From assembly GCA_905200315.1 (NCBI GenBank), contig CAJKKA010000085.1, positions 1-6,811 on the forward strand: DNA of 6,811 bases, given 5' to 3'. This DNA is from an uncultured Clostridium sp. GTDB taxonomy: Bacteria; Bacillota_A; Clostridia; TANB77; CAG-508. The translations under genes and the position numbers were made by a program. The notes beneath the pieces are model-generated. The model was not told where the DNA came from. It saw only the letters and a program-made list of their open reading frames with translations, and searched no databases. How positions within the stretch are numbered: position 1 is the stretch's first letter; each line of letters starts with the position of its first letter. Below, in pieces: positions 1 to 5,885 of this stretch.

Positions 1-159
1 TTTCTGTTTCGAACTCAGCACTTCCAAATGTTTGGAAATCCAAGGAAACCACATATGGTTGTGTATTTTATAACTTATGGCGTTGTATTTTTAATAAATA
101 GCATAACAACAGAAAAAATAAATCAAAAAATAGCAGAGCATAACAATAAAGAAAATTAA
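1..159 (+). CDS. C-terminal fragment of an unrecognised, probably membrane-associated protein
   Basis: The first frame is open from base 1 to a TAA at 157-159, giving the last 52 residues of a protein whose start lies outside the window. The fragment has a polar, basic stretch (TQHFQMFGNPRKPH, residues about 5-18), then a hydrophobic segment (VVYFITYGVVFLINSI, about 20-35) that could be a final transmembrane helix, and a charged tail rich in Lys, Glu and Asn. That is the pattern of a membrane protein ending in a short cytoplasmic tail. I do not recognise the family and assign no function. An 81-bp gap separates it from the ABC exporter genes on the same strand, with no clear terminator between them, so co-transcription is possible. 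The fragment is short, and an AT-rich frame of this length could be open by chance, but the window edge cuts it and the helix-plus-charged-tail composition looks protein-like. Confidence 0.5.
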   Translation, partial: FLFRTQHFQMFGNPRKPHMVVYFITYGVVFLINSITTEKINQKIAEHNNKEN

Positions 160-225
160 GATATAACTTATTTAAATATAACAAAATAGATGCTTATATA
201 AAATAAGGGGCAAAGTTTAAATTTT

Positions 226-232
226 AAGGGGG
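226..232 (+). promoter_or_regulatory. Ribosome binding site supporting a TTG start
   Basis: AAGGGGG lies 8 nt upstream of the TTG at 241. An in-frame TGA at 238-240 sits directly before that TTG, and the first internal Met codon (residue 52) lies beyond the Walker A motif. TTG 241 is therefore effectively the only start that keeps a complete ATPase domain. Confidence 0.75.
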
Positions 233-240
233 AATTTTGA

Positions 241-1161
241 TTGAAACTTGATAAAAAGATAATAGAAGTAAGTAATTTGAAGAAATCCTATGGAGATATA
301 GAAGCTGTTAAAGGAATTGATTTTTATGTAGATGAAGGTTCACTGTTTGCTTTTTTAGGATTAAATGGAGCAGGAAAGTCGACAACTATCGATATGATGT
401 GTACTTTTTTAAAGGCTGATAGTGGAAAAATAAAAATAGATAATTACGAAGTAAATAAGGATGATGATAAGATAAAATCATTAATCGGAGTTGTGTTTCA
501 AGATAGTGTATTAGATGATTTATTAACAGTAAAAGAAAATTTAAAAGTAAGAAGTAAGCTTTACAATATGAGCAAATCTGAATTTAATAAAAACTTAGAA
601 GAAATAGCGCATGTTACAGGTATAAATGATTTTTTAAATAGGCAATATGGTAAGTTATCTGGAGGTCAAAGAAGAAGGGCTGATATCGCAAGAGCACTTA
701 TAAATAAGCCTAAAATATTGTTTTTAGATGAGCCGACAACAGGTTTAGATCCAAATAGCAGAAAAAGCGTTTGGGATATGATAAGAAGGTTGCAGGAAGA
801 GAATAATATGACGGTATTTCTAACAACTCATTATATGGAAGAAGCTGCAAAAGCTGATTATATAATAATTATGAATAAAGGAAAAATAGAAGCTAAAGGA
901 ACGACTTATGAGTTAAAAGAAAAATATACAAAAGATAAGATGATAGTATATACAAAAAATAATAGTTTTTTTATGCACTATTTATCATTAAACAATTATA
1001 ATTTCTCAGTAGGAAATAATAATGTAATTATAGATATTGAAAATACATTGGAAAGTATAAAAATACTAGAAAATTGCAGAGAGTATATAGAGTCTTTTGA
1101 AGTTATTAAAGGTAGTATGGACGATGTATTTATAAATATAACAAGAAAGGGGAATAAATAG
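241..1161 (+). CDS. ABC transporter ATP-binding protein (DrrA/CcmA-type exporter ATPase)
   Basis: This is the cytoplasmic ATPase subunit that powers an ABC-2 exporter, 306 residues, started by TTG. All nucleotide-binding motifs are present in order: Walker A GLNGAGKST (40-48), Q-loop Gln87 in VVFQDS, signature LSGGQ (139-143), Walker B ILFLDEP (159-165) with catalytic Glu164, D-loop GLD (168-170) and switch His197 in LTTHYMEEA. The layout, with the TTGLDP motif and a divergent C-terminal extension from about residue 230, is typical of the DrrA/multidrug-lipid-drug export subfamily. Its stop TAG abuts the ATG of the permease, so the two are translationally coupled and almost certainly form one exporter, probably two ATPases plus two permease copies. 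The substrate cannot be read from sequence: drugs, antimicrobial peptides, lipids or polysaccharides are all known for this family. No two-component system or biosynthetic gene lies beside it to narrow this down. Confidence 0.95.
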   Translation: MKLDKKIIEVSNLKKSYGDIEAVKGIDFYVDEGSLFAFLGLNGAGKSTTIDMMCTFLKADSGKIKIDNYEVNKDDDKIKSLIGVVFQDSVLDDLLTVKENLKVRSKLYNMSKSEFNKNLEEIAHVTGINDFLNRQYGKLSGGQRRRADIARALINKPKILFLDEPTTGLDPNSRKSVWDMIRRLQEENNMTVFLTTHYMEEAAKADYIIIMNKGKIEAKGTTYELKEKYTKDKMIVYTKNNSFFMHYLSLNNYNFSVGNNNVIIDIENTLESIKILENCREYIESFEVIKGSMDDVFINITRKGNK

Positions 1162-2016
1162 ATGATAAGTTTTGTAAGTCGAAATTTAAAAGTATTTTTT
1201 AGAGATAAAACGGCTGTATTTTTCTCGTTGTTAGCAGTGTTGATTGTTTTAGGATTATATATATTTTTTTTAGGAGATGTATGGGTTGACTCTTTTCCAA
1301 ATATAAAAGGAGTTAAAAATCTTATGAATTGCTGGATTATAGCTGGACTTATTGGTGTGACATCTGTAACAGCAAATATGGGTGCTTTTGGAACAATGAT
1401 CGAAGACAAAAGTAAAAATAAAATAAAAGATTTTTATGTATCGCCGATAAAAAAATCGAAAATAGTAGGAGGATATATTATAAGCTCTTTTATAGTTGGA
1501 AGTATGATGTCAGTAGTGACGCTGATAATATCACAAATTTATTTAGTATATAGTGGGGTCGATGTTTTAAACTTTAAAGAATTAACAGAAGTCTTTTTAA
1601 TCATACTTATGACATCACTTTCAAATAGTGCAATGATTTTATTTATAGTATCTTTATTTAGTAGTGAAAAGGCGTTTTCAACAGCAAGTACAATTGTCGG
1701 GACTTTAATTGGATTTATAACAGGGATATATCTTCCTATTTCAATGCTTCCAGATTCAGTTCAAATTATAGTAAAATTATTCCCAACATCACATGGAATT
1801 AGCATACTTAGACAGATATTTATGAAAAAACAAATGGATATATCATTTGCAGATGTCCCTACAAATTATATAAATGAATTTAAGGAAAGTATGGGAGTTG
1901 TATATTATATAAACGATAAATTAGTGTCAAACACAGCGAGTGTATTTATACTTATTGCTTCGACTATAATATTCTTTTTTCTTGCAGTTTTAATCTTATA
2001 TAAAAAGAAAAAGTAA
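1162..2016 (+). CDS. ABC-2 type transporter permease
   Basis: This is the 284-residue membrane subunit partnering the ATPase just upstream. It shows about six hydrophobic segments (roughly 18-37, 58-78, 101-130, 142-165, 173-195 and 259-280), the standard ABC-2 count, with a larger loop between the fifth and sixth. A short N-terminal amphipathic stretch (FVSRNLKVFFRDK) precedes the first helix, as is usual. The segment GFITGIYLPISMLP (about 184-197) matches the conserved Gly-x-x-x-Pro-x-x-x-x-Pro region before the family's re-entrant loop, and the protein ends in a KKKK cytoplasmic tail. The ATG follows the upstream stop with no gap. A purine-rich AAAGGGG inside the end of the ATPase gene (1146-1152) serves as ribosome binding site. 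A bidirectional hairpin follows 10 nt after the stop. The exported substrate is unknown. Confidence 0.93.
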   Translation: MISFVSRNLKVFFRDKTAVFFSLLAVLIVLGLYIFFLGDVWVDSFPNIKGVKNLMNCWIIAGLIGVTSVTANMGAFGTMIEDKSKNKIKDFYVSPIKKSKIVGGYIISSFIVGSMMSVVTLIISQIYLVYSGVDVLNFKELTEVFLIILMTSLSNSAMILFIVSLFSSEKAFSTASTIVGTLIGFITGIYLPISMLPDSVQIIVKLFPTSHGISILRQIFMKKQMDISFADVPTNYINEFKESMGVVYYINDKLVSNTASVFILIASTIIFFFLAVLILYKKKK

Positions 2017-2025
2017 AATGAAAAA

Positions 2026-2050
2026 AACTGGATGTTATCGACATCCAGTT
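2026..2050. terminator. Bidirectional Rho-independent terminator
   Basis: A perfect 10-bp stem (AACTGGATGT at 2026-2035 with ACATCCAGTT at 2041-2050) encloses a 5-nt loop. On the minus strand it is followed by a run of T (A-tract at 2021-2027), giving a strong intrinsic terminator for the phospholipase-like gene. On the plus strand only a weaker TATATATT follows, so it ends the ABC operon less ideally. It sits exactly between two convergent genes. Confidence 0.85.
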
Positions 2051-2072
2051 ATATATTCATATTAATTTAATA

Positions 2073-2660
2073 CTAACCACAAATTTGTAGAGTATAAGAT
2101 CTAACAGTGTTATCTAATATGCAATTTAATATATAGTCTACAACACTATTGCACATATATGTTGAGAAAAATAAGTCATTTTCAAAATCTTCTTTTTTGA
2201 CATATTCTTTGTATAGTTTATTAAAAAATTCTTCGACACCAATATGATGTATAGAAGCTTTTTCTAAAGTTTTAAAATTTGTATCTTTGGCAATAGACTG
2301 AAGATCTTTCTCATAAATTACATGTTTTTTAAAGCTATGTGAAAATTCCCAACGCTGACTATGTGGTACACAGAAAAAATCGCATAAAAAATGGCATATA
2401 ACTCCTAATTCTTGACTAAATTTACTAATGGAAAAATACTTTTCGATAAAGTCTAATGATAATTTGCATAAAGATTTTATTTTTCCTATTATCATATCAA
2501 AAGATTCTTTTAAATAATGCTTATGTAAGACGTATTTAGAAGTCATATCCGGTTTGATATTACCGTAAATAAAATTCTTTTCGCTTATAAAGAAAGATTT
2601 GCTTGAATCTAAGTTTTCGATAAGCGCATTTGAAATTGTTAAATGTGTATTTAAAATCAT
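2073..2660 (-). CDS. Zinc-dependent phospholipase C family protein (S1/P1-PLC fold), no signal peptide
   Basis: The product is 195 residues from the ATG at 2660. Its residues resemble the zinc-binding helices of the bacterial zinc-dependent phospholipase C family: N-terminal NTH (His6), GNIKPD (Asp38), HKHY (His46, His48), the ELGVICHFLCDFF helix with His90-x3-Asp94, and KHVIYE with His113-x3-Glu117. The HxxxD and HxxxE pairs correspond to two zinc-ligand pairs of clostridial alpha-toxin. Unlike secreted toxins it has no signal peptide and no C-terminal C2-like lipid-binding domain, so it is predicted to be a cytoplasmic relative. Small proteins of this type are common in Clostridia, and I know of no demonstrated substrate. 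The upstream in-frame GTG (2669) overlaps the ribosome binding site, so the ATG is preferred. It stands alone, convergent with the ABC operon and divergent from the DJ-1 gene. Confidence 0.82.
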   Translation of the reverse strand: MILNTHLTISNALIENLDSSKSFFISEKNFIYGNIKPDMTSKYVLHKHYLKESFDMIIGKIKSLCKLSLDFIEKYFSISKFSQELGVICHFLCDFFCVPHSQRWEFSHSFKKHVIYEKDLQSIAKDTNFKTLEKASIHHIGVEEFFNKLYKEYVKKEDFENDLFFSTYMCNSVVDYILNCILDNTVRSYTLQICG

Positions 2661-2668
2661 TAATTGCA

Positions 2669-2674
2669 CCTTCC
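2669..2674 (-). promoter_or_regulatory. Ribosome binding site that fixes the PLC-like gene start
   Basis: On the minus strand GGAAGG lies 8 nt before the ATG at 2660. The alternative GTG ending at 2669 shares bases with this site and would have no usable ribosome binding site of its own, so the 9-nt shorter frame (N-terminus MILNTH) is preferred. Confidence 0.7.
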
Positions 2675-2748
2675 ATATAATAATTATATAATTAAGTTAT
2701 AGTTATATATTTACCTAACTATTATAATAATATCAAGAAAATTAAAAA

Positions 2749-2779
2749 TTTACAATAAAAAAACTTTATATATTGTAAA
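2749..2779. promoter_or_regulatory. Perfect 9-bp inverted repeat in divergent intergenic region (candidate operator)
   Basis: TTTACAATA (2749-2757) and TATTGTAAA (2771-2779) are exact reverse complements separated by 13 bp, lying 3 nt before the ribosome binding site (AAAGGAG, 2782-2788) of the DJ-1 gene. On the minus strand the left arm contains TTGTAA, which with TATTAT 17 bp downstream resembles a sigma-A promoter for the PLC-like gene. A second minus-strand option is TTGATA (2736-2731) with TAAATA 17 bp on. I find no convincing plus-strand promoter. The repeat could be a two-fold protein binding site or a hairpin in the DJ-1 leader. It does not match the Fur, PerR or cre consensus. In such AT-rich DNA chance cannot be excluded. 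Confidence 0.4.
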
Positions 2780-2796
2780 GCAAAGGAGAATTAGGA

Positions 2797-3363
2797 ATGA
2801 AGAAAGTATTAGTATTTTTAGCAGATGGATTTGAGGAAATAGAAGCTCTATCAGTAGCAGACGTGCTTAGAAGAGCTAGTTTAAAATGTGATTTATGTTC
2901 TATAAAAGATGAATTTGTAAGAGGAACACACAATATAATAATACAATCTGATTGTATAATAGATAACATAGACCAAGATGAATATGATGCTATAGTTTTA
3001 CCAGGGGGACTGCCGGGAGCTGATAATTTACTTGATAAAAGAGTAAAAGATATAGCAATTAAATTTAATGATGAAGGTAAAATAGTTGCAGCTATATGCG
3101 CTGCTCCACAAACTCTAGAACAATTCGGTATATTAGATGACAAAAAATGTACATCATATCCAGGTTTTATAAAAGGCAGAGAAAAAGTTAATTATTTAGA
3201 AGACCAAATAGTAGTTGTAGATAAGAATATAATAACTAGTAGGGGTCCTGCTACAGCATTAGAATTTGCTTTTAAAATATTAGAAGAATTAGGATATAAA
3301 GATAAGGCTGAAGAAATAAAGAAAGATATGTTAGTAGATTTTTATTTAGATCATTCTAAATAA
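2797..3363 (+). CDS. DJ-1/PfpI (YajL/ThiJ-like) family protein
   Basis: The protein is 188 residues, the usual length for single-domain DJ-1 proteins, and soluble with no signal peptide. The conserved acidic motif GFEEIEALSVADVLRRA (11-27) supplies the Glu that contacts the active cysteine. PGGLPGADNL (69-78) and AAICAAP (98-104) form the nucleophile elbow with Cys101, the counterpart of human DJ-1 Cys106. The position of DJ-1 His126 appears to be Tyr121 in TSYPGF, common in bacterial members, so there is no classical Cys-His dyad. Family members have been reported as glyoxalase/deglycase-like enzymes, redox-linked chaperones or peptidases, and older annotations as thiamine 'ThiJ' are considered wrong. 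The exact activity here is not predictable. The start is fixed by AAAGGAG 8 nt upstream. It appears monocistronic, divergent from the PLC-like gene and closed by a strong terminator. A role in stress or carbonyl defence is inference. Confidence 0.93.
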   Translation: MKKVLVFLADGFEEIEALSVADVLRRASLKCDLCSIKDEFVRGTHNIIIQSDCIIDNIDQDEYDAIVLPGGLPGADNLLDKRVKDIAIKFNDEGKIVAAICAAPQTLEQFGILDDKKCTSYPGFIKGREKVNYLEDQIVVVDKNIITSRGPATALEFAFKILEELGYKDKAEEIKKDMLVDFYLDHSK

Positions 3364-3412
3364 AAATCCAAACAAAAAAGATAGTACCGGAAAATTGTTT
3401 TATAAGAAATTG

Positions 3413-3457
3413 ATAAAATTAGGGTGTGGATATTTTACACTCTAATTTTATTTTTTT
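3413..3457 (+). terminator. Strong Rho-independent terminator after the DJ-1 gene
   Basis: A 15-bp stem with one G-T pair (3413-3427 with 3437-3451) encloses the loop GGATATTTT and runs into seven T residues (3451-3457). This is the best intrinsic terminator in the window. It separates the DJ-1 gene from the EamA transporter, so the latter probably has its own promoter. I could not place that promoter confidently in the remaining 40 bp. Confidence 0.9.
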
Positions 3458-3496
3458 GAAAAATATTGAAAATTTGTAAATGATGAGGAGGAAGTT

Positions 3497-4441
3497 ATGA
3501 AGAGTAAAATAGGATATTTTTATATTTTACTTGCAGGGATTTTTTGGTCAACACTTGGATTTTTAGTAAGTAAAATTAGCGATTATAATTTTTCACCTGA
3601 AGAAGTTGCATTTTTCAGAATGGTAGGTGGATTTATAGTTATTAGTATATATGGAAAAATAACTATGCCTACAATGTGTAAAATAACGAAAAAGGGGATA
3701 CTATACGTATTTGCAATCGGTATAGTATGTCAGTGTATATTTAATATAGCTTATATGGGCTCTATATCGATGGTAGGGGCGTCTATGGCCGCTGTATTGC
3801 TTTATGTATCGCCAGTATTTGTAGCAATCTTTTCTAAGATAGTATACAAAGAAAAAATCAATAAAATAAAAATACTATCATTGATATTCTGTGTAATCGG
3901 TGCATTTTTAGCAGTAACAGGAGGAAAAATTGAAATACAAGGCTTAAATATAATAGGTATTTTAGCTGGAATAATATCAGCTATAACATATGCTATGCTT
4001 CCTATATTCAATAAAAATGCATTAAAAGAAATGGATAATATAACAATGAGTGCATATGCATTTTTAATTGCAGCAATTATAATGTGCTTTAGAGTTAATC
4101 CAATCCATACAATTTCTAAAATAGATAATATGAGAATACTTATGTATATATTAGCTATTGGCATAATACCTACAGCAATGTCTTATATTGTTTATTCTAA
4201 AGGTATATTAAAAGGCGTAGAGTTATCTATAGCAGGAGTAGTTGCATCGATAGAACTTGTTTTATCAGTTATAATAGGATGGACACTTCTTGGTGAAGAT
4301 TTTTCTGTTGTAAAAATATTTGGTGTTTTATTTATGGTAGCATCTACTTTTATAGCAGTTAAGGCAATCGAAGAAGTTAAGGAAAATAAAGAATTAGATC
4401 CCAATTATGTTACAGAAGTTGCGACAGATTGTCAAAAATAA
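3497..4441 (+). CDS. EamA/DMT-family transporter (RhaT-like permease)
   Basis: The 314-residue protein has about ten hydrophobic helices in two homologous halves (EamA repeats about 6-141 and 151-288), the hallmark of drug/metabolite transporters in the cytoplasmic membrane. The N-terminal ILLAGIFWSTLGFLVSK is the typical first helix. Each half ends with the family's diagnostic pattern: LLYVSPVFVAIFSKIVYKEK (101-120) and IELVLSVIIGWTLLGED (252-268), with the conserved Glu after the penultimate helix of each repeat. A hydrophilic tail of about 25 residues is cytoplasmic. Such proteins usually move amino acids, nucleosides or other small metabolites, often as exporters. The substrate cannot be deduced and the neighbours give no clue. 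Translation starts at an ATG 5 nt after AGGAGG (3486-3491). The gene lies between two terminators, so it is a single-gene unit. Confidence 0.93.
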   Translation: MKSKIGYFYILLAGIFWSTLGFLVSKISDYNFSPEEVAFFRMVGGFIVISIYGKITMPTMCKITKKGILYVFAIGIVCQCIFNIAYMGSISMVGASMAAVLLYVSPVFVAIFSKIVYKEKINKIKILSLIFCVIGAFLAVTGGKIEIQGLNIIGILAGIISAITYAMLPIFNKNALKEMDNITMSAYAFLIAAIIMCFRVNPIHTISKIDNMRILMYILAIGIIPTAMSYIVYSKGILKGVELSIAGVVASIELVLSVIIGWTLLGEDFSVVKIFGVLFMVASTFIAVKAIEEVKENKELDPNYVTEVATDCQK

Positions 4442-4454
4442 ATTAAGTAATATA

Positions 4455-4493
4455 AAAAGGGCTTTGTACTATTTGTAGCACAGCAGCCCTTTT
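4455..4493. terminator. Bidirectional terminator between EamA and radical SAM genes
   Basis: AAAAGGGCT (4455-4463) pairs perfectly with AGCCCTTTT (4485-4493). The enclosed bases can form a small second stem (4465-4470 with 4477-4482, one mismatch). GTTTTAT follows on the plus strand, and TTTTTATATT follows on the minus strand, so it can stop both convergent genes. A second AT-only hairpin with an 11-bp stem (4496-4506 with 4513-4523) lies directly beside it and may assist the minus-strand gene. Confidence 0.85.
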
Positions 4494-4540
4494 GTTTTAT
4501 AGAAAATTATATTTTTCTATAAATATTAATTATTTTAATC

Positions 4541-5485
4541 TTACTTTTTATTATAATAAATACCTTGATAAGTATCTCTTTCTTTTAGAGTTTTATCTAT
4601 ATCGTTTAAAACTTCCCATTTTTTTAGACTCCACATAGGTCCAACAAGCTCGTCTCTTTTACCATCTCCTGTAAGTCTATGTATTATCATCTCAGGAGGG
4701 AGTATTTCAAGTTGGTCACATACTAGATTTATATAGTCATCTCTATCCATAAGCTCAAATTGTTTTTTCTCTAATGATCTTGCTAGAGCAGTATCTTTTA
4801 TAACATGTAATAGATGGATTTTTATTCCATGAACATTCATATCTGCAACTGCTTTTGCAGTCTCCATCATCATGTTGTAGTCTTCCCCAGGAAGTCCATT
4901 TATAATATGAACTACTACCTTAATATTTCTATCTTGAAGTTTTTTAAGCCCTTCTAAGAATGTATCGTAGTCGTGTCCTCTATTTATTTTTTTAGAAGTA
5001 ACATCATGTATAGTTTGAAGTCCTAGTTCAACCCATAAATTAGTTCTTTCATTTAATTCTGCTAAATAGTCAACTACATCATCTTCTAAACAATCAGGTC
5101 TTGTAGATATTGAAAGACCAATTACATTTTCAAAAGAAAGTGCCTCTTCAAATTTATCTTTTAATACATTTAAAGGTGCATAAGTATTAGTATAAGCTTG
5201 GAAATAAGCTATATATTTGGCATTAGGCCATTTTTTATGCATCATAGCTTTTATCTCATTGAATTGTTCGCTAAGTGGGCTAGCAGGATTTCCTGCAAAG
5301 TCTCCAGAGCCACTATTGCTGCAATAAGTACATCCACCTCTTGATACTTTTCCATCTAAATTTGGGCAGGTAAATCCGCCATTTAAAGAAACTTTAAATA
5401 CTTTTTCACCAAATGTATTTCTAAGATAGTAATTCCATGTATGGTATCTTTTATTATCATCAAATGCGTATTTGAATTTTGTCAT
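4541..5485 (-). CDS. TIGR01212-family radical SAM protein (YtqA/YhcC-like)
   Basis: This 314-residue protein matches the YhcC/YtqA radical SAM family along its whole length. The cluster-binding cysteines are Cys40, Cys52 and Cys55, a C-x11-C-x2-C spacing as in Elp3/HemN-like members rather than the classical CX3CX2C. Family landmarks include RYHTWNYYLR near the N-terminus, KVSLNGGFTCPN and GGCTYC around the cluster, IAYFQAYTNTYAP (92-104), ISTRPDC (126-132), WVELGLQT (151-158), NRGH (168-171), HIINGLPGE (193-201) and HRLTGDG (269-275). The fold is the SAM-binding barrel, with the [4Fe-4S] cluster generating a 5'-deoxyadenosyl radical. The family's physiological reaction is not established to my knowledge. 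In some Firmicutes the gene neighbours the tRNA methyltransferase MnmM (YtqB), but that neighbour is absent here. The start is an ATG 5 nt after AAAGGTGAG. It is a single-gene unit with its own extended -10 promoter. Confidence 0.92.
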   Translation of the reverse strand: MTKFKYAFDDNKRYHTWNYYLRNTFGEKVFKVSLNGGFTCPNLDGKVSRGGCTYCSNSGSGDFAGNPASPLSEQFNEIKAMMHKKWPNAKYIAYFQAYTNTYAPLNVLKDKFEEALSFENVIGLSISTRPDCLEDDVVDYLAELNERTNLWVELGLQTIHDVTSKKINRGHDYDTFLEGLKKLQDRNIKVVVHIINGLPGEDYNMMMETAKAVADMNVHGIKIHLLHVIKDTALARSLEKKQFELMDRDDYINLVCDQLEILPPEMIIHRLTGDGKRDELVGPMWSLKKWEVLNDIDKTLKERDTYQGIYYNKK

Positions 5486-5547
5486 CTTAACTCACCTTTT
5501 TCATAAATATTATAGATTTTGAGTCTTTTTAAGTACATCATTTTAGT

Positions 5548-5556
5548 ATTATATCA
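5548..5556 (-). promoter_or_regulatory. Extended -10 promoter for the radical SAM gene
   Basis: On the minus strand the sequence reads TGATATAAT (5556 down to 5548): a perfect TATAAT with the TG of an extended -10 one base upstream. The -35 region 17-18 bp away is poor (GAAGAA or TGAAGA), which extended -10 promoters tolerate. Transcription would start near 5541, giving a leader of about 55 nt before the ATG at 5485. Confidence 0.6.
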
Positions 5557-5838
5557 CAAATTTATTATTTTTCTTCATAAGTTTTGAAGTTTGTGAAAAT
5601 ATAAATAGAAGGTAGATAATTTTTTAAAAGGGAAAATGTTTATAATTACAAAAGTTCAATATTTTTACAAATGTAAAAGTAAAATAAGTATTAAATATTA
5701 ATAAAACCTGAATTTTTACAAAACGTTTTCCTAAAGTGCATAATTCGACTTTTTGCAAATATTCAGACGTAAAAATAAAATTTATATCATATTTTATATA
5801 AAAAATTATTATATTTTTGTAGAAATTCGAACAATACA
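5557..5838. other. Long AT-rich intergenic region between divergent genes
   Basis: Between the radical SAM and transaldolase promoters lie about 280 bp with no supportable gene. The longest minus-strand frame here (5624-5839) has no ribosome binding site, starts inside the transaldolase promoter and encodes an unremarkable Phe/Ile/Lys-rich peptide. The region contains the cre-like palindrome listed separately, a 16-bp dyad TTTTACAAATGTAAAA (5663-5678), and an 11-bp direct repeat ATTTTTACAAA at 5661-5671 and 5712-5722. I see no RNA gene or riboswitch fold. Confidence 0.6.
5717..5732. promoter_or_regulatory. CcpA/cre-like palindrome upstream of transaldolase
   Basis: AAAACGTTTT (5720-5729) is a perfect 10-bp palindrome continued by C at 5730. 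It fits the core of the CcpA site consensus I recall for Clostridioides difficile (RRGAAAANGTTTTCWW), with mismatches only in flanking positions (C for G before the A run, and two outer bases). It lies about 110 bp upstream of the transaldolase -10 element and on the far side from the radical SAM promoter. Carbon catabolite control of a sugar-phosphate pathway gene is biologically sensible, but binding is inferred. Confidence 0.45.
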
Positions 5839-5847
5839 TGCTATAAT
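5839..5847 (+). promoter_or_regulatory. Extended -10 promoter for transaldolase
   Basis: TGCTATAAT (5839-5847) is a perfect extended -10 element. The -35 is weak: GTAGAA at 17 bp spacing, or TTGTAG (5817-5822) at 19 bp. The transcription start would fall near 5854, giving a leader of about 32 nt that contains the AAGGAGG ribosome binding site (5872-5878) 7 nt before the ATG at 5886. Confidence 0.7.
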
Positions 5848-5861
5848 AATGATGATGAAGA

Positions 5862-5875
5862 TGAAAACGTTAAGG
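5862..5875 (+). promoter_or_regulatory. Second cre-like site in the transaldolase leader
   Basis: TGAAAACGTTAAGG agrees with 12 of 14 positions of the Gram-positive cre consensus TGWAANCGNTNWCA, failing only at the last two, where it runs into the ribosome binding site. Located just downstream of the predicted transcription start, it would act as a roadblock-type repressor site if CcpA binds it. It shares the AAAACGTT core with the upstream palindrome. Confidence 0.35.
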
Positions 5876-5885
5876 AGGAATAAAA

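Noticed and set aside
22..37. Near-perfect dyad TTCCAAA-TG-TTTGGAA at the left edge
   Set aside because: It lies inside the apparent coding end of the first gene, has no T-tract and no promoter context, so it is probably incidental.
163..240. Possible promoter (TATAAC, TATAAA) before the ABC operon
   Set aside because: TATA-like strings are everywhere in this AT-rich gap and none has a credible -35 or extended -10 partner.
996..1409. Minus-strand open frame of 137 codons opposite the ABC genes
   Set aside because: It is antisense to the junction of two well-supported ABC genes and resembles no family.
2766..3143. Minus-strand open frame of 125 codons opposite the DJ-1 gene
   Set aside because: It is the antisense shadow of a strongly supported DJ-1 coding sequence.
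3802..4404. Two minus-strand open frames (3802-4164 and 4192-4404) opposite the EamA transporter
   Set aside because: Both are antisense shadows of a convincing ten-helix transporter and have no recognisable domains.
5624..5839. 71-codon minus-strand open frame in the gap between the radical SAM and transaldolase genes
   Set aside because: It has no ribosome binding site, begins inside the transaldolase promoter, and its composition (Phe, Ile, Lys, Tyr) is what AT-rich noncoding DNA gives by chance.
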